Positions 15,301 through 23,820 of a DNA stretch of 64,000 nt are shown one piece after another (the stretch's first letter is position 1; each line of letters begins with the position of its first letter). This DNA is from Alentia gelatinosa (taxonomy: Eukaryota; Annelida; Polychaeta; Phyllodocida; Polynoidae). The translations under genes and the position numbers were made by a program. The notes under the pieces are model-generated. The model saw only the letters and a program-made list of their open reading frames with translations, did no database searches and had not been told where the DNA came from. The stretch lies in contig OX465584.1 in the NCBI GenBank assembly GCA_950022655.1, forward strand, positions 27,439,469 to 27,503,468, written 5' to 3'.

Positions 15301-17317
15301 TTTATTCAGCATATTTACATAAAAATAGAAGTCATAATGGTTCATAACCATGTTCTAGGAATCAGTCAAGACCTAGTCAAATGAAATTGGTTTGTAAAAT
15401 TATTTGCAATATCGTTAACCACCAGATATTGGATTGACCTGCTTTATTGGTGTGTAAAGGAAAATAGTTTTGGACCACATGGGGAGGCAGCATGCTGACA
15501 GGTCTGTGTGCACTCATCCCTGAAGGATCACCATGAGGCAAAAACGTTTTGTATGTAGGTAGGGCATTGCTGATTGCCAAATGAATCCCCTACAGGTAGC
15601 TTAATATATGTGTGCATTGATCCATGAACTACTGCGTTCACAGAGGAATAGGCCTTTAAATAGCCAATCAATGTAGGTCCTTCCCTATTCATGGATGCCC
15701 TCCCTCCCTCCCTCCCTCCCTTGACCCTTGTTGTTTCAAAAGGTATTTACACATACCTATCTAACCTTGACCCTTAGTGTTTCAGGAGGTATTTTACGTA
15801 TCACGCTGACCTTGACCCTTATTGTTTCAGGAGGTATTTAAACATACCTATCTAACCTTGACCCTTAGTGTTTCAGGAAGTATTTTACGTATCTCTCTGA
15901 CCTTGACCCTTAGTGTTTCAGGAGGTATTTAAACATACCTATCTGACCTTGACCCTTAGTGTTTCAGGAGGTATTTTACGTATCTCTCTGACCTTAACCC
16001 TTATTGTTTCAGGAGGTATTTAAACATACCTATCTAACCTTGACCCTTAGTGTTTCAGGAAGTATTTTACGTATCTCTCTGACCTTGACCCTTAGTGATT
16101 CAGGAGGTATTTAAACATACCTATCTAACCTTGACCCTTAGTGTTTCAGGAGGTATTTTACGTATCTCTCTGACCTTCTGTGTTTCAGGAACTGCTCGCC
16201 CTAGAGGATCAGCTCGGGGCAGTCATGCCTCGCGTGGGTCTGAGTCCTGAGCAGATCTCGCGTCTCCCCGTTACGACGTACAAGGCGGCGACTGCGCCGT
16301 CTGACGCCAGTCGGTGTCACGTCTGTATGTCAGACTATGTGGACGGCGAGCGCTTAAGGCTGCTCACCTGTTTCCATAGTTTCCACTGTGACTGCATCGA
16401 CCAGTGGATAAAGGTAATCCCGCCTTCAATTCTTAATGAAGCCACCTTGAGAAAGTGAGGGGAAGTCAGGGGGAGAAATGATGATCTCTGTTTGAAAGCA
16501 TCCTGAATCACCTCTATTCCCAGTGATTGAGCTGTACGTCAAGTCTACATAGACATTAATCGATGGTTTTGTGGATAGGCGGCCATAAACCACGAGAGGT
16601 TGACGAGTAGTAATACACGAGTGCTAGCGAGTGTTATATGACGTCAACCTCGAGCCGCCTGTCCACATCACCATCGTTTGTTGCATTTATTTTCCATCTT
16701 TTCGAATAAATTTAACCCAGTAATTGCCATATTAAAGGGTATAACAATAGGGAATATTTTTGGTTTTGAGGCCGTATACCACAGATTTCAATCTGTATAC
16801 GACAAGTATGATGGTATCTGACAGGATTATATAATGGGTCATGGTTTACTGAGTCCCCATACATTTTCAATGGGGTCTTTGTATACGATGGATAATAATG
16901 CTTCTTATGGGCTAGTGCTAAAGCAACTGAGCAGCAATCGTCCTGGTTCCCACTCACCATGGGGACTATTTTCTTGTGCCCAAGGTTACTCAGGGAAGTC
17001 AGTTAGGCGCGTACACCCCGACTAGTAAGACGTTAATTAACTATTAGCTTTTGAATAATTTTTTCTTTGAAATCCCGTTGTATGTATAAATATAAACGTA
17101 TCTTGTCTTGACTCTTTTTAATCAGGTGTTTTAGATCAGAAAGATGTAGTTGCAGCATCAGAAGGCCGTGTTTTTAGAACGAGATACCGATTTTAGTGAC
17201 CGTCAAGGAGTTTTGGTTCTTCCCGTTTCAGGAATACCTGACTGATAATATGTTGCTCTGTTGTGTTTGCAGGACAACCCGACATGCCCGGTATGCCGAA
17301 TAGAAGTACAAGTCTAG
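318..17317 (+). CDS. RING-H2 E3 ubiquitin ligase with SUMO-interacting motif (11 coding exons)
   Basis: Join 318-391, 924-2542, 3086-3177, 4326-4398, 5602-5690, 6033-6066, 7129-7251, 7883-7947, 12164-12223, 16189-16413, 17273-17317. All junctions are GT-AG and in phase, giving 832 residues. Seen: acidic DSDSD patches near the N-terminus; eleven 11-residue Ser-Pro repeats (about 172-292); VITL followed by an acidic serine tract (424-434), a classic SUMO-interacting motif; an acidic DEEMARRLQEDLDRQYA helix (about 587-602) split over exons 3/4; a basic Arg-rich tract (650-697); NYEELLALEDQLG (741-753) ahead of the RING; and a C-terminal RING-H2 with C786, C789, C804, H806, H809, C812, C823, C826. 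Family knowledge: such RINGs recruit E2 enzymes, and SIM plus RING is the plan of SUMO-targeted ligases such as RNF4 and RNF111/Arkadia. Nuclear location and SUMO-dependent substrates are inferred. Orthology is open, since RNF38/44-type RINGs are also similar. The ATG at 318 is the first in the exon, but an upstream start is possible. Confidence 0.83.
924..2542 (+). CDS. Large exon 2 of the RING-H2 ligase (repeats and SIM)
   Basis: This 1619 nt exon runs from a TTTTAG acceptor to a weak GAAG/gttggt donor. It encodes about 540 residues of low-complexity Ser/Pro/Lys-rich sequence. The first base completes a Ser codon begun by exon 1, and the last base starts the Gly codon completed at 3086. It holds the Ser-Pro repeat array, the SIM (about 2119-2150) and several DSDSD-type acidic clusters that could be CK2 sites. 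Long antisense and +1 frames across the repeat are shadows. The donor is the least certain junction; read-through would end at the stop near 2580. Confidence 0.8.
1363..1725 (+). repeat. Coding tandem repeat, 11 units of 33 bp
   Basis: Eleven consecutive units encode K-H-K-S-P-N-A-P-S-x-S variants. A four-unit block of 132 bp is duplicated almost perfectly, which indicates recent unequal exchange. Each unit carries a Ser-Pro or Pro-Pro pair, so the array is a run of potential proline-directed phosphorylation sites. The frame is kept throughout. Confidence 0.95.
3335..3570 (+). repeat. SINE body copy (family shared with 46248-46590)
   Basis: The segment from CCATGTCTATGT to the AAACCAAACAAACC tail matches the body of the tRNA-derived element at 46248-46590. 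Shared blocks include GTAAATGTGTA, CTGAATTCATC and GTGGYGTAAAAG. The tRNA-like head is not recognisable, so this is probably a 5'-truncated or decayed copy inside intron 3. Confidence 0.65.
4598..4862 (+). repeat. Interspersed repeat family A, interrupted copy 1
   Basis: The start (GATGCCAGTTTTC, then TTTCCATTGAAATTCATGTTT) and the end (GCAATGAAAAATATTTC, then CTGACCCCAACTGGCATC) match the family, with diverged or inserted sequence between. It lies in an intron of the ligase gene. Confidence 0.5.
4895..5140 (+). repeat. Interspersed repeat family A, copy 2
   Basis: The copy runs from CCATGGCAGCC through AAGGAAATCCTTG, CTCAGTCTCTCTGAGG and ACATGAAAAATATTTCC to CCTAGTGACATCC. It sits in the same intron and orientation as its neighbours. 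No TIR, tRNA promoter boxes or poly(A) tail can be seen. Confidence 0.7.
5318..5582 (+). repeat. Interspersed repeat family A, copy 3
   Basis: Shares AAGATGGCAACTTTCCATG, AGAAATCCACC, GAGCTTCATTCAAACCAATA, CCTCCCACAGACCTTGAG, CTGATGTGTTTT, GAGGCAGAAAATC and GAAAAATATTTCC with the other copies, in the same orientation. Confidence 0.75.
6415..6685 (+). repeat. Interspersed repeat family A, copy 4
   Basis: Matches the family over its length: GGCAACTTTCCATTTCCCATGG, AACAAAGATAATATTAATCG, CTAATAAAACAGTAGTTTG, CTGATGTGTTTTCCG, TCTGAGGCAGGAAAT, CCCCAACTGATATCC. Same orientation as the other copies. Confidence 0.75.
6695..6990 (+). repeat. Foldback element family 1, copy 1
   Basis: A head CCATAGGCTTAAC is followed by GGGGTGAAATAAA, then a hairpin region: GTTTGAATGCTACGTGATA, then CACTCGGCTGTCGCCTCG, then an imperfect inverted arm ending in CATCAAATTCGTCGAG. 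The same order is seen at 20960-21270 and, inverted, at 22600-22870. Confidence 0.65.
8158..8190 (+). repeat. pogo/Tigger-like terminal inverted repeat (single end)
   Basis: TA followed by CAGTAAAACCCCGCTTAA is the terminus seen in complete TA-flanked elements elsewhere in this window (54703-55601). No convincing opposite end was found nearby, so this is a solo end or a decayed copy in an intron. Confidence 0.45.
8356..8553 (+). repeat. Tandem repeat, ~24 bp unit
   Basis: About eight diverged copies of GACAAATCAGCGACCTATAG plus a few bases, in the 7.9-12.2 kb intron. No coding sense was found. Confidence 0.85.
9130..9550. other. CpG-rich intronic patch with RFX-like X-box
   Basis: A roughly 400 bp CpG-rich island inside an AT-rich intron. 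The open frames across it match no family I recognise and have no supporting splice sites. It contains GTAACCATGGCAAC at 9351-9364, a perfect fit to the X-box consensus GTNRCC-N(0-3)-RGYAAC. An intronic enhancer or an alternative promoter is possible but unproven. Confidence 0.3.
9351..9364. promoter_or_regulatory. Candidate RFX X-box
   Basis: GTAACC-AT-GGCAAC matches both X-box half sites exactly. RFX factors bind such imperfect palindromes, classically near ciliary genes. A chance match cannot be excluded. Confidence 0.3.
9761..9797. repeat. Perfect palindrome, 18 bp arms, 1 bp centre
   Basis: TTTTATTCTAGGTTGTCT, a single T, then its exact reverse complement. It sits alone in the intron. 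It could be the core of a small foldback element. Confidence 0.9.
9798..11108. other. Intron sequence without a recognised feature
   Basis: No exon, RNA gene or transposon terminus is recognised. A short local duplication (GTAGCCTGCCAAGCAATG-type words) lies at about 10628-10705, and a C-rich tract at about 10845-10995. Confidence 0.5.
11160..11790 (+). repeat. Minisatellite, ~60-64 bp unit
   Basis: About eleven diverged copies of a unit containing GGAGGTTTCTATGTGTTTAT, GGGGAGGGGTGTATA and GGGATGACC. Open frames here on both strands are translations of the repeat. Confidence 0.9.
12365..12650 (+). repeat. Minisatellite, ~24-26 bp unit
   Basis: About eleven copies of CTGAGCTGGTTAATTGACCT plus TGA-type spacers, with deletions. 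It starts about 140 bp after the donor of exon 9. Confidence 0.85.
13105..13400 (+). repeat. Interspersed repeat family A, copy 5
   Basis: Matches the family: GGGAAATCTTTGTTTTC, AACACAAAGATAGCATAAA, GCCAATAAAACAGTGGTTTG, AGCCTCCCGACAGACC, TCTCTCTGAGGCAGTAAAG, GAGAAAAATATTTCC. It lies in the 12.2-16.2 kb intron. Confidence 0.75.
13401..15700. other. Intron sequence without a recognised feature
   Basis: No exon or element could be supported. A G-run lies at about 14565-14575, and AT-rich stretches are frequent. Confidence 0.5.
15704..15720 (+). repeat. (CCCT)n microsatellite
   Basis: Four to five CCCT/CCTC units directly precede the splice-acceptor-like minisatellite. Confidence 0.9.
15721..16188 (+). 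repeat. Minisatellite of splice-acceptor-like units abutting the RING exon
   Basis: About ten ~45 bp units, each with CTGACCTTGACCC, TTAGTGTTTCAGG and AGGTATTT, alternating two variants (AAACATACC and TTACGTATC). Every complete unit has a pyrimidine-containing tract and TTTCAG, so each resembles a 3' splice site. The last unit contains the true acceptor of exon 10 (TGTTTCAG at 16181-16188). Confidence 0.92.
16189..16413 (+). CDS. RING exon 10 of the ligase
   Basis: This 75-codon exon is phase 0 at both ends. It encodes ELLALEDQLG, a GLSPEQISRLP linker typical of RING-H2 ligases, and the first six zinc ligands (C-x2-C-x14-C-x-H-x2-H-x2-C). The acceptor is TGTTTCAG/GAACTG, preceded by a long array of near-identical TGTTTCAG units. 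The donor is ATAAAG/gtaatc. Confidence 0.9.
16565..16690. repeat. Foldback element family 2, copy 1
   Basis: The left arm (GTGGATAGGCGGCC, ACGAGAGGTTGAC) and right arm (GTCAACCTCGAGC, CGCCTGTCCAC) are inverted copies around GAGTGCTAGCGAGTG. A trailing CATCGTTTGTTGCATTTATT is shared with the 25.3 kb copy. Confidence 0.75.
17273..17317 (+). CDS. Terminal exon 11 of the ligase, last two RING cysteines and stop
   Basis: The exon encodes DNPTCPVCRIEVQV followed by TAG. It supplies C823 and C826, the last zinc-ligand pair, so the RING is complete only when exons 10 and 11 are spliced. The acceptor is TGTTTGCAG. Codon phase matches exon 10. Confidence 0.9.
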   Translation, partial: DNPTCPVCRIEVQV

Positions 17318-17477
17318 TTCTTCTCATTGTAACCGCGATTTCAACAAATGTCAAGTGTTCAAACCTAACTCGTTTTCCCTGTTTTCGGAAAACCAGTTCG
17401 ACTCACATTGTAAATGGATTATTTTATACATTATAAATGGAAATTATATCGGGTCATTTTTCAGGAGAAAGAAATGA

Positions 17478-17483
17478 ATTAAA
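17478..17483 (+). terminator. Candidate polyadenylation signal of the ligase gene
   Basis: ATTAAA lies about 160 nt after the stop codon, with a T/G-containing stretch (TTTTGTTCGTCTGT) about 35 nt downstream. This would give a short 3' UTR of about 190 nt. Confidence 0.5.
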
Positions 17484-17697
17484 GCTCTTAAAGATATTTA
17501 TTTCACTGAGATTTATTTTGTTCGTCTGTAGGTATTTCCTGTAGTAGTCAGATTCATCAATTCAGCGTGATAACTAAACGTTACATTATCCTAGACTACA
17601 TGTGCGTTAAATCATCTATACGAATACTCAGGAAAATCATTGAAAACATCAGTATGTAGATATGTGATATATTTCAGCTATTGGGGATATTAATTCA

Positions 17698-17957
17698 GGG
17701 ATGTCAGTTTTCCACTTTTCCATGGAAACCCTCGTTTTCATTACCAATTTATGAAATTTTCTCATAAAAAACAAAGATATTATAAATTTCGCCCCATTTA
17801 TGCCAATGATTTTAACCTGCCCAGACAACCTCAGCCTCATTCCATGGCTGATACTGATGTGTTTTCTATGCTTTCTCAGTCTCTCTGAGGCAGTAAATTG
17901 CACATGAAAAATATTTCCCCTTTTTTCCTGACCACAACTGACATCCCTGTATCATAT
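17698..17957 (+). repeat. Interspersed repeat family A, copy 6
   Basis: One of the clearest copies: GGGATGTCAGTTTTCC, TTTTCCATGGAAACCC, CCATGGCTGATACTGATGTG, TCTCAGTCTCTCTGAGGCAG, CACATGAAAAATATTTCC, CAACTGACATCCCTG. It lies about 380 bp past the ligase stop codon, beyond the candidate polyadenylation signal. Confidence 0.8.
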
Positions 17958-19122
17958 GTGTGGACATTAAGGGCAAGCAAGGGAGACCAATCTTGAGTTA
18001 TAACATGTGATGACAAGGCAGCCAGCGGAGACGATTTGTTATCATGTAATGGGAAATCAGTGGTAATTAGTCCGCAAACATTGTAAAAATAAGTGTTGTC
18101 TGTTTGTGGGCGTCATGGAATGAGGCATAATACATGGCCGGTGACGTGTAAGTTTAATAAGTCACTTGAGCAACTGACAAAATGGTTGGTTATGGATTTC
18201 CTGTATTCAATTTAACATAAGCACCTCAATACTGAGAGCCTTTATGGGAATGTTGTATTTAATAAAATTCAGTAAATCAAAACAGTGTCGCTGTGTTTCC
18301 TGCTTACCTGTGATTCTTATCTTATAGATTAGATCTTCCTTTTGCTACGTATTAGAATTCCATCCACCAACCCATCTGTGTATGGAGAACCCTTAGTTTC
18401 TATCTGGCTGCTGATTGGTCATTAGTTTTAAGTACCTGCCATTATAAAAGCACGATTTCGGCAGGATCCGCTTGGAGCGTTTCCCCAACATAGGGATGTA
18501 GTTAACAAAAACTAGGCTTGAAGATTGAAATGTTATGGGAGTGAGATTCTGATTTTGTCATTAGTATATATCCTTGTGCAATATATTTATTTCATTGACT
18601 GCAAAACTTGTCAATTTGCATTATTTTTAACTGATGATTGCAATAGAATTCGTGGGCGTAGTGTGAGCGAACAATGTTTCTATTTCAATGTTGACATTTC
18701 TATAGGACCCCGTGTTTCGTTTTGATTTTACCGTTTTGATTTATTTACAGTCGGACATTGATAATTACCAGAGTTCTAACTCTCCCTTCAGAGTTCAATG
18801 TTATCTAAAACTCTTCCTTGAAATGTCGATATTGAGTTAAAGAACTGAGAATCTGCTGGATCTGGTAGCGTGTGAGTACTTGCACTGAACCGGTCAGTCC
18901 TGGTCCATAACCAGGAAACTTCATCTGTTAGAAGTCTGATTCAACAGCAACAGAGACATGCTCAAGAGAATGATAATGGACAATCTACGAATATTAAAAC
19001 CCTTTAGATTGGGATAGTCATGTATAGGAAGCATTGAATTAACAAGAAATAACCTTTTTCTCGTTTGGTTGCTTCGACATGATAGGCATAGTAATATCCA
19101 CATGATAATTTCAAAAGATCTA
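17958..19122. other. Intergenic; one SINE-like copy (family B) near 18460-18570
   Basis: No gene is recognised. The block GGATCCGCTTGGAGCGTTTCC through ACATAGGGATGTAG to GAGTGAGATTCT recurs at 28062-28180 and more weakly at 58340-58480, which defines a second short interspersed family. A few further words of it occur near 18850. Confidence 0.45.
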
Positions 19123-20146
19123 CCGTAATCCCGCGTATAAGATGCATCTCGCATATAAGACGCACCCTGACTTTGGGAAAATCCTACAAAACTTACCGCC
19201 CCCCCCCCCCCCCCCCCCACCTCCCACCTTGTCATTTTCAGCGGGAAAATGTGGTTCCAGCCTCCCACAGTGCAACAATATTTGTTGAAAAAAATGTGTT
19301 ATTTATATAAAGACAATATATATAAATGCAGTATTAAATATCATAATAAATAATTAAAATTATATATATATACCCATTGATATGAAGGCATTTCTAATGG
19401 TACTCCTCGACATTCTCAACTGTCCTCGGGAAAAACCCTCTTATAAGACGCACCCTGAGTTTGGGCGAATCCTATTAGACGCACCTGGGGTCTGGTCTGC
19501 GTGTAAAGCCTATAAGACACTGACCCGACCGCTGTGCCCGATTCTACCTTTGCGGGACAGATCCGCCGAATCTGTGTCAATCGGGTTGATGTTCGCACTT
19601 CACCGACCCGATTTTATTACCTTTCCCTACCCGTTCGGCATTACTACCATGTCAGATATGACCGACTCTCACTGACCTTATGATTTCGATGCACCCACTT
19701 CACAAACTGTTCCCGATTCTGTGAAGGCCGCTTATACATAGCTATGATTTATATCCATCCGTTCTACATACAAGTACTTTATACCAATTTGTAGCGTAAA
19801 AGGGGGCGGTTATGGATCTGAAATCCGTTTTCAGATACATCAGATACAACAGAAGTTATCAAACTTTGCATCGTTTTCTAGTGAAGGCCATCATCCGGTC
19901 CGTGGCCCAGCCGGGCCCGGATCCCAGCCGCTCTCTTTGACCCCAATCGGATCATTTTATGAGGTTCTCTAGGGGGGGGGGGGGGGGGGAGTGTGATCGG
20001 GAATAAAATGTCGATGTCTTATAGGTATAAGACATCGACATTTTATTCCCGATTCTCACCGAGCCGATGGTTGGGATGAATCGGGAACGAATGTCGATGT
20101 CTTATAGGCTTAAGACGCGTCTTATACGCAGGTACTTACGGTAGTA
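19123..20146. mobile_element. Nonautonomous DNA element with TA-flanked CCGTAA termini
   Basis: The left end (TA)CCGTAATCCCGCGTATAAGA is matched in inverted orientation by a right end TCTTATACGCAGGTACTTACGG(TA). Internal blocks repeat the terminal sequence (ATAAGACGCACCCTGA at about 19155 and 19445). The element carries a C-run (about 19197-19218), a G-run (about 19971-19990) and a perfect palindrome at 19996-20053. No transposase ORF is visible, so it is a MITE-like relic or a composite of several. Confidence 0.5.
19996..20053. repeat. Perfect palindrome, 28 bp arms, 2 bp centre
   Basis: The arms begin ATCGGGAATAAAATGTC and end GATGTCTTATA, separated by GG. A diverged half copy follows at about 20080-20110. 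It lies inside the CCGTAA element. Confidence 0.95.
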
Positions 20147-20279
20147 CTAGTAGTATAATGAAAGTGGTGAAGATAAAGACGTCCATGTATCACCATAATA
20201 ACAATGAGAGTAAAACAATACAACAACAGCATACTTCATTTTACAAACACAATAGAAGACATGGAGATCCCGGACGTTG

Positions 20280-20605
20280 TCACGTGATTAGCGTGACTGC
20301 GCATATATTTGTATATGTTCGTGGCGACCTCTCGTGGCGGCCAGCCGCTCGCTCAAGGTCAGACTCGTTTTGATGTCAGAAAGCTGGCGCCGGCGACCAG
20401 CACATTTGAGCCCGCGACCTCTGCGAAGCGCGTTGCTATGACAACATATATACCAACCCCGGACCTGGTCGATGAGTGGCGGGCCGGCAGTGGGTGGTGG
20501 GAGAGTGATGGACGAGTCCAGTCTGAAGCTCAGGTTGATGAGGTAAGGGATCAGGTGATGGGATCGTGTTTCAGGTCAGCCTGGGATGTAGGGCAGGCCT
20601 CATGA
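20280..20605. other. GC-rich patch, unassigned
   Basis: A CpG-rich stretch with open frames of 70-98 codons that I cannot relate to a family. It contains GTTGCTATGACAAC (20432-20445), a two-mismatch X-box-like palindrome. It may be regulatory, or a diverged exon of an unannotated transcript. Confidence 0.2.
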
Positions 20606-20959
20606 TGTAGTTGTTTAACGCCAATCACACCCCTGATCCTTTTAGTATGATTCCACACAGTATTGGTTTGTTCATTCTACAACGGCCGGCTTCTGACAAG
20701 TTGCCTATAAAAATATACCTCTAATTTACAAAAGATGTCCTTGTTTTTATGTGTTTTCACATGTTTGTTACGAAATATTCAGGTTATACGAGAAACAATT
20801 GAAATAAGAGTACCCTTATGGCCGATGCATTTATAAGTTGATAGCACTAGCTTTGCTTATCAATCTATTTTTATTGGTAATTGAAACTCTGCCATGAATT
20901 ATCAGAATGACTTGCCTCGTGTGGGGAGCAAATGGTGTATTGTACAGCCCATTATCTCA

Positions 20960-21270
20960 CTCCAGTATTTTTCTCCATAGGCTTAACGTTATGAACTCGT
21001 ACTCCACGGTCATGAAGGTATTGTACTCAATACTCAATGGCTAATTGGCTGAGTTATTTCATCAATAGATTTTATGCTGTTATATGGGGTGAAATAAAAC
21101 CAGAAACCTACGCAATGAAAATAACTTGATCCGCACTCCACCTCGTTTGACTGCTACGCAATTCACTCAGCTTCGCTTCGTGAATTACTCTGCAATCAAA
21201 CTCGGTGGAGTTGGGACTAAATTATTCTTATCTCATGAGTTTCCTTCTAAAATCCATATACTTATTGAGT
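20960..21270 (+). repeat. Foldback element family 1, copy 2
   Basis: Head CCATAGGCTTAACGTT, middle GGGGTGAAATAAAACCAGAA, hairpin CTCCACCTCGTTTGACTGC, CACTCAGCTTCGCTTCGTG, then inverted GCAATCAAACTCGGTGGAG. It is the best preserved hairpin of the family. Confidence 0.75.
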
Positions 21271-21449
21271 CCAAAAGAAATATTCCGGACGGCAAATATT
21301 CCCATGTATTACGGACACCCGAAATCTGATGTTTTTTCGCTGACCAGAATCCCGCACCCTGCCATATCCCTACCGGATCCCAGTCGAAACCGGCACCACA
21401 CATCCCTGTTTTTCTCTAGATATTCATTTCCAGATAAATCTCGATAATC

Positions 21450-21692
21450 CGGAGTGTTGTCCCCACACCGATAGACCAGATTTGATAGGGTGTCCGTTCG
21501 AGGTGTCTGCTTACGCGGTTTTATTTTTTGCCTTTTCGTACCGAAATAACTGTCCTCAAACGGGGGTGGCTGCTTACGCGGGGTGTCCGCGTTAATGGGG
21601 TTAAATTAAACATTTGATAGAGGAGAAAATTTCTATTCTGCTTATGCGGGGTGGTCGCTTACGCTGGGTGTCCTTTAAGCGGGGTTCTACTG
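21450..21692. mobile_element. pogo/Tigger-like relic, one clear terminus
   Basis: Repeated CTTACGCGGGGTGTCC-type words lead to AAGCGGGGTTCTACTG followed by TA, the inverted form of the CAGTAGAACCCCGCTT terminus. The left boundary is uncertain. No transposase sequence is seen. Confidence 0.45.
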
Positions 21693-22599
21693 TATACCTT
21701 TCAGCATATTCGGCGCTTCATCCCTGAAAATATCCTTCCGAAAGTGTTTTTCTTTATCATCCATATACTGTTTTAAATTTATAGAGCACCACTCTCCCTT
21801 CTAACATGCCCTATGCTCCTTCTTCTTATTATCTAGATCCTCATCCTTTCTGCATTCAGTAGAAGGTAAACTGCGAAATAAAGTGGGGGTTGGTACACAA
21901 TTTGCCACCTTTCTTTATCAATGGCGCCACATCATAGGTAAGACATCTCACTGTTTAGAGACGACAAGGAAAAAGGTAAGAAAAAACTTATGAGTATATG
22001 TGAGAAATTATGACAGTGGTCCCTAGACTGATAGAGTGGGCAGATAGAAGCGGCGATTGGTTTAATTAAGTTTTTAACCCCGGGTCATCATGTTGGCGGG
22101 CACTCGACACAGCATTCTAATTAATATACATGTAGATGACAAGATGGCGACATTCTGCCACAGAGGTCACCTGAGGTCAATGAAAGTGTTCATTATGAGC
22201 ATGTGATTCACAACGAAGATTATTACATATTGCATCTCGTGATCTGTGCATAGGAAGTCCATCGTGCCTGGTTAATCGACAGTATGATGGACACCTCATT
22301 AGTGACTACTCCACACACTGTGATGCTAATCATGGTCCGAAAAATATACATACTATCTGAAATGAAACAAGGGAAAAAATATCGGGGATAAAATCTAGAG
22401 GGAAATTGACTGTATACATAGTGGACATACTCATAGTTGTGATGTACATATAAAACATTGACAGACATAACAGATAATCCCCCATGCTTCCTGGAAAGTG
22501 GATATTATGCTTTCCAAACGTTGCAGACCACATGGCTAAATTCATAAATTGGGGGTCACAGGATCATTATGTCAATGATATAATAGCATATAGTGAAAT

Positions 22600-22870
22600 G
22601 GGGGAAACCTATGAAAGTTTAGGGTCAGAGCTTGTATCCCATCTAGTTTGAATCGCGTAGTAATTCATGAGGCGAAGCTGCCTGAATAACGTAGCGATTC
22701 AAATGAGATGGGATCGAGCGCTGACCCTAAACTTGAATAGGTTTCTGAATTTATCTCGCCCTTCACATTGACTATTGGGCTAACATTTGTGACATAATCC
22801 TCAATTAGATATTTTTCCATGGGCGTTGGATACCTGTTCCCAATGTTAAGTCTATGTGGAAAAATACCAG
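22600..22870 (-). repeat. Foldback element family 1, copy 3 (inverted)
   Basis: Read on the minus strand, it shows the family order: CATAGACTTAACATT head, GAGATAAATTCAGAAACCTA middle, then TCATTTGAATCGCTACG, the centre CAGCTTCGCCTCATGAA, and the inverted arm GCGATTCAAACTAGATGGGA. Confidence 0.75.
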
Positions 22871-23059
22871 GGGTGAGATGCTTTATTGGTAGGCGTTTCA
22901 GACCTACAGTAGAACTGCACTATTGCAACAGCATTTGATACCAGTTTGAATTGATAACTGTCAGTATTAGAAAATCACAAGGTGATTAAACTGAAACATT
23001 CATAATCTGTATGAAATGGAAGAATCTAGATGCTCCTTACGAGTCACCGCAGCCTCCAT

Positions 23060-23820
23060 TAAGAATTAAGGAGGTATTGCTGAGTGGGAGAAGCGCGGAC
23101 TAAGTGCATCGCTCTACGTCACCAACATTTGTTGTCACCAGCGAAGACGTCGCCATGGTAACCACTAGGTCTAGAATGCACCGTTAGGGTCGCTGCTGAG
23201 CGGAGAGTACAGAGACCCCCAACATCCGGGACAATGGTACTATTGATTTCCGCTGGTATCCGGTGGTTATTCCGCGCTGACCAATTCTATGGACACAGAG
23301 AACCTGGTGGGTACCATCACAGTGCTGTGACAGGGATCTACAGAAAATAGTGTTGGTATATTTTTTGCCTGTTTTGTATGAACTCGGCGATCTCTTTTTT
23401 CAGGAGGTATATCTGAACTCCACTTTGTGTAAAGGCGTCACAATCCCGTCTGATAACAGCCTGATAACAGTCTCCGGCAGACAACCTGCTAAAACCCACC
23501 CGCGCGTCTTCCCAGCGTCTCATCTCGAGTTCCGCAGCTCACCACTCGTGTCGCTGTAGTCTGTTGGTGTCGCTCATAGAGGAACTGCTGTGTGCAGAGC
23601 ACCCCGGACACCATCGAAGGCGCGGCTGTGCTTGTGGAAACTGTGTACCCAAATACCCGCTTACTACCTACTACAGCTACCTGCCCGGCCCGAGGCTGGC
23701 TGAAGATGCTGAGAGACCATCCGTTCTGGTGACCACCACAGAGACCAGGCTTCTGATTGACCACCAGAGCGTGTGACATTCACACAACCCAACCATCACC
23801 GCCACCTCCACCCCACCTAC
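23060..23820 (+). other. GC-rich patch with a possible exon (23404-23820)
   Basis: A CTTTTTTCAG acceptor at 23403 and a CTACAG/gtaggc donor at 23820 could bound an exon. Inside, one frame is open to 23559 and another from 23468 to 23779. The second contains a C-x-C-x2-C motif (GCACGNC) in an Arg-rich context. I do not recognise either product. A perfect X-box-like GTCGCCATGGTAAC lies at 23149-23162. An untranslated first exon or a lncRNA exon is equally possible. Confidence 0.2.

Noticed and set aside
23564..23776. Resemblance of a Cys-rich C-x-C-x2-C stretch to the P2X7-like intracellular domain
   Set aside because: Only one short motif fits; the downstream conserved Cys pairs are missing.
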